Shown here: one piece after another, positions 6,259-7,269 of the stretch
Numbering within the stretch: the first letter of the stretch is position 1
Layout: every line of letters begins with the position of its first letter
Source: Thauera sp.
GTDB taxonomy: Bacteria > Pseudomonadota > Gammaproteobacteria > Burkholderiales > Rhodocyclaceae
Assembly: GCA_023150215.1 (NCBI GenBank)
Contig: JAKLLJ010000168.1
Span: forward strand, 1 to 7,269
DNA: 7,269 nt
Direction: 5' to 3'
Translations under genes and position numbers: made by a program
The notes under the pieces: generated by a model
What the model was told of the DNA's origin: nothing
What the model saw: the letters and a program-made list of their open reading frames with translations, nothing else
Databases searched by the model: none

Positions 6259-7059
6259 TCATCCGCCCAACGTGCGCGCCGGTACGCCGACGACAGTCGC
6301 GAACGGTGGCACGCTCTTGAGGACGACACTGCCGACCCCCACTGTGGCGCCGCGGCCAATCTCGATATTCCCCAGGACCGTGGCATTCGCCGAGAGAAGA
6401 GCGCCATCGCGAATCTTCGGGTGACGATCGCCCCGGCCCTTCCCCGTGCCTCCCAGGGTCACGTGCTGGAGGATCGACACGTCGTCGCCGACCATTGCCG
6501 TTTCACCAATCACGATACCGGTGCCGTGATCGATGAATACGCGACGCCCCATCGAGACCGCCGGGTGAATGTCGACACTGAACACCTCCGAGACTCGGCT
6601 TTGCACGATCCGTGCCGCAGTGCGTCGCCCCTGGCTCCACAGCCAGTGTCCGACGCGGTGGCATTGCAGCGCGTGAAAGCCCTTGTAGCAAAGGAACGGG
6701 GTCAGGATGTCTTCGGTCGCAGGATCTCGGGCGACAACCGCCACCAGGTCCTCCTGCGCCGCAGCGTCGACGGCGGGGCAACCCACCTTCACCTCGGCGA
6801 ACAGCGTCTCCCACATGCTCAATGGCAAGGTCGAATCGCACAGTTTGCGTGCCAGCAACCCGCTCAGAGCAGAGTAGAAATCCTGCTTCCCAAGGATGAT
6901 CTCGGTCATGATCGCACGCAGCGCGGGGTCGGTTGCGCACGCATGCTTCGCCTCGCCGACCAACCGCTCCCACACCGCATCCGTCGCAGCATCGCACCGG
7001 AAATGCTCTTCGAGCCTGTCGAACGAAAGATCGAATCCGTGCGTCAATGCAGTTCCCAC
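6259..7059 (-). CDS. cysE: serine O-acetyltransferase CysE
   Basis: A 266-residue enzyme that acetylates L-serine with acetyl-CoA to O-acetylserine, the direct precursor of cysteine; cytoplasmic, hexameric in the family. The helical N-terminal domain ends in TPFLCYKGFHALQCHRVGHWLW (about 120-141), followed by the left-handed beta-helix of hexapeptide repeats. Catalytic residues equivalent to E. coli Asp143 and His158 are Asp163 (VDIHP) and His178 (FIDHGTG). The loop HVTLGGTGKGRGDRHPKI is present. Compared with E. coli CysE (273 aa) it has about 20 extra N-terminal residues and ends at VPARTLGG, lacking the roughly 30-residue C-terminal tail that docks into CysK. The start is a GTG at 7059 with AGGA a few bases before it. 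It lies in the lower-GC island segment upstream of a LysR gene, so it is probably an accessory copy. The family call is secure. Confidence 0.93.
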   Translation of the reverse strand: MGTALTHGFDLSFDRLEEHFRCDAATDAVWERLVGEAKHACATDPALRAIMTEIILGKQDFYSALSGLLARKLCDSTLPLSMWETLFAEVKVGCPAVDAAAQEDLVAVVARDPATEDILTPFLCYKGFHALQCHRVGHWLWSQGRRTAARIVQSRVSEVFSVDIHPAVSMGRRVFIDHGTGIVIGETAMVGDDVSILQHVTLGGTGKGRGDRHPKIRDGALLSANATVLGNIEIGRGATVGVGSVVLKSVPPFATVVGVPARTLGG

Positions 7060-7269
7060 CTGTCCTGATTCTGCGGCAGCGGCCTCGCCGACAACGGAAG
7101 GAGCTTATGGATGAAGTCGCCGGCACCGCCACCCGAAACGGGATGGAATCGCCCGAAGGCGGATATTCCTGTCAGTTTGAATCAGTCGTGACGGTTCACG
7201 GATCGAGAGGAGCGACACGTTCGCCCAACACCGCATGCTGCCTCGATGACTGTCCTTGCGCTCAATCGG
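7060..7269. other. region upstream of cysE at the window edge; no certain gene
   Basis: The last 210 nt contain no gene I recognise. On the plus strand AAGGAG (7098-7103) precedes two overlapping starts: ATG at 7111, with ideal 7-nt spacing, opens a 26-codon ORF ending at 7191; ATG at 7107 opens a frame still open at the window end (54 codons, with a Cys-rich CCLDDCPC). On the minus strand one frame is open from the edge to a TAA at 7107-7105, but its product is rich in Arg and Trp, as in shadow frames. The cysE promoter should lie here, yet no good -35/-10 pair was found. Confidence 0.3.
7111..7191 (+). CDS. possible 26-residue small ORF divergent from cysE
   Basis: The ORF encodes MKSPAPPPETGWNRPKADIP and six further residues. 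Its only support is a strong ribosome site, AAGGAG, 7 nt before the ATG, and its position divergent from cysE. The peptide is proline-rich and polar with no membrane segment, no cysteines and no known family. It could be a leader peptide, the start of a longer gene broken by a frameshift, or chance. An overlapping frame from the ATG at 7107 is open to the window end and is an alternative. Confidence 0.15.
   Translation: MKSPAPPPETGWNRPKADIPVSLNQS

Larger units (their letters stand above)
4952..7269. mobile_element. distal end of a genomic island or ICE inserted at tRNA-Gly (partial)
   Basis: Everything right of the tRNA-Gly scar is interpreted as one end of an integrated element that continues past the window. 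Support: the scar with its adjacent terminator, an abrupt fall in GC (about 73% in chromosomal samples, 43% at 4981-5040, 58-60% within the cargo genes), loss of the compact housekeeping gene arrangement, and a broken regulator next to an accessory biosynthetic gene. No integrase, transposase, relaxase or terminal inverted repeat was recognised. By the usual geometry the intact tRNA-Gly and the integrase should be at the other end, to the right. The element class (ICEclc-like or other) cannot be told from this end alone. Confidence 0.55.

Noticed and set aside
5478..6407. 309-codon minus-strand frame between cysE and LysR
   Set aside because: It overlaps the end of cysE and most of LysR in another frame, and its sequence is Arg/Ser/Ala-rich without family features.
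1..7269. CRISPR array, toxin-antitoxin pair or phage defence system
   Set aside because: No regularly spaced repeats, and no genes of those families were seen; the window is housekeeping genes plus the first few kilobases of an island.

Overview
The window looks like a high-GC betaproteobacterial chromosome, probably of the Azoarcus/Thauera (Rhodocyclales) type, meeting the end of an integrated genomic island. The assignment rests on protein family character and gene order, not on a search. Hand-counted 60-base samples give about 73% GC in the left part (481-540, 3841-3900), about 58-60% in the right part (5821-5880, 6361-6420) and 43% just inside the junction (4981-5040).

Left, chromosomal part (1-4932). 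A secreted or membrane protein, probably MltG, starts at 64 and leaves the window to the left. Divergent from it is ygfZ (folate-dependent Fe-S protein maintenance), followed after 42 nt by an NRDE/TANGO2-family gene. These two probably form an operon behind a perfect TATAAT box. A three-gene minus-strand operon converges on them with only 3 nt between stop codons: tadA (tRNA A34 deaminase), a small YkuD L,D-transpeptidase-like protein without a signal peptide, and a GNAT acetyltransferase. Its stop/start junctions touch or overlap, so translation is probably coupled. A candidate promoter lies at 3499-3528. Further right, also on the minus strand, is a type I phosphodiesterase/nucleotide pyrophosphatase-like enzyme.

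Junction (4894-4951). A perfect 15-bp hairpin with a T7 tract on the minus strand makes a strong intrinsic terminator. Immediately beyond it lie 19 nt that match the 3' end of bacterial tRNA-Gly(GCC), including the encoded CCA. The rest of the tRNA is missing. This is what is left at the distal end of an element inserted into the 3' end of a tRNA-Gly gene, the target of ICEclc-type integrative elements. The intact tRNA and the integrase should lie to the right, outside the window.

Right part (4952-7269), presumed island end. After an AT-rich stretch come two minus-strand cargo genes: a LysR regulator broken by a one-base frameshift, and a full-core serine O-acetyltransferase (CysE) without the usual C-terminal tail. 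They suggest a cysteine- or thiol-related cargo module, but the genes that would confirm it are outside the window. The last 200 bases hold only weak small-ORF candidates.
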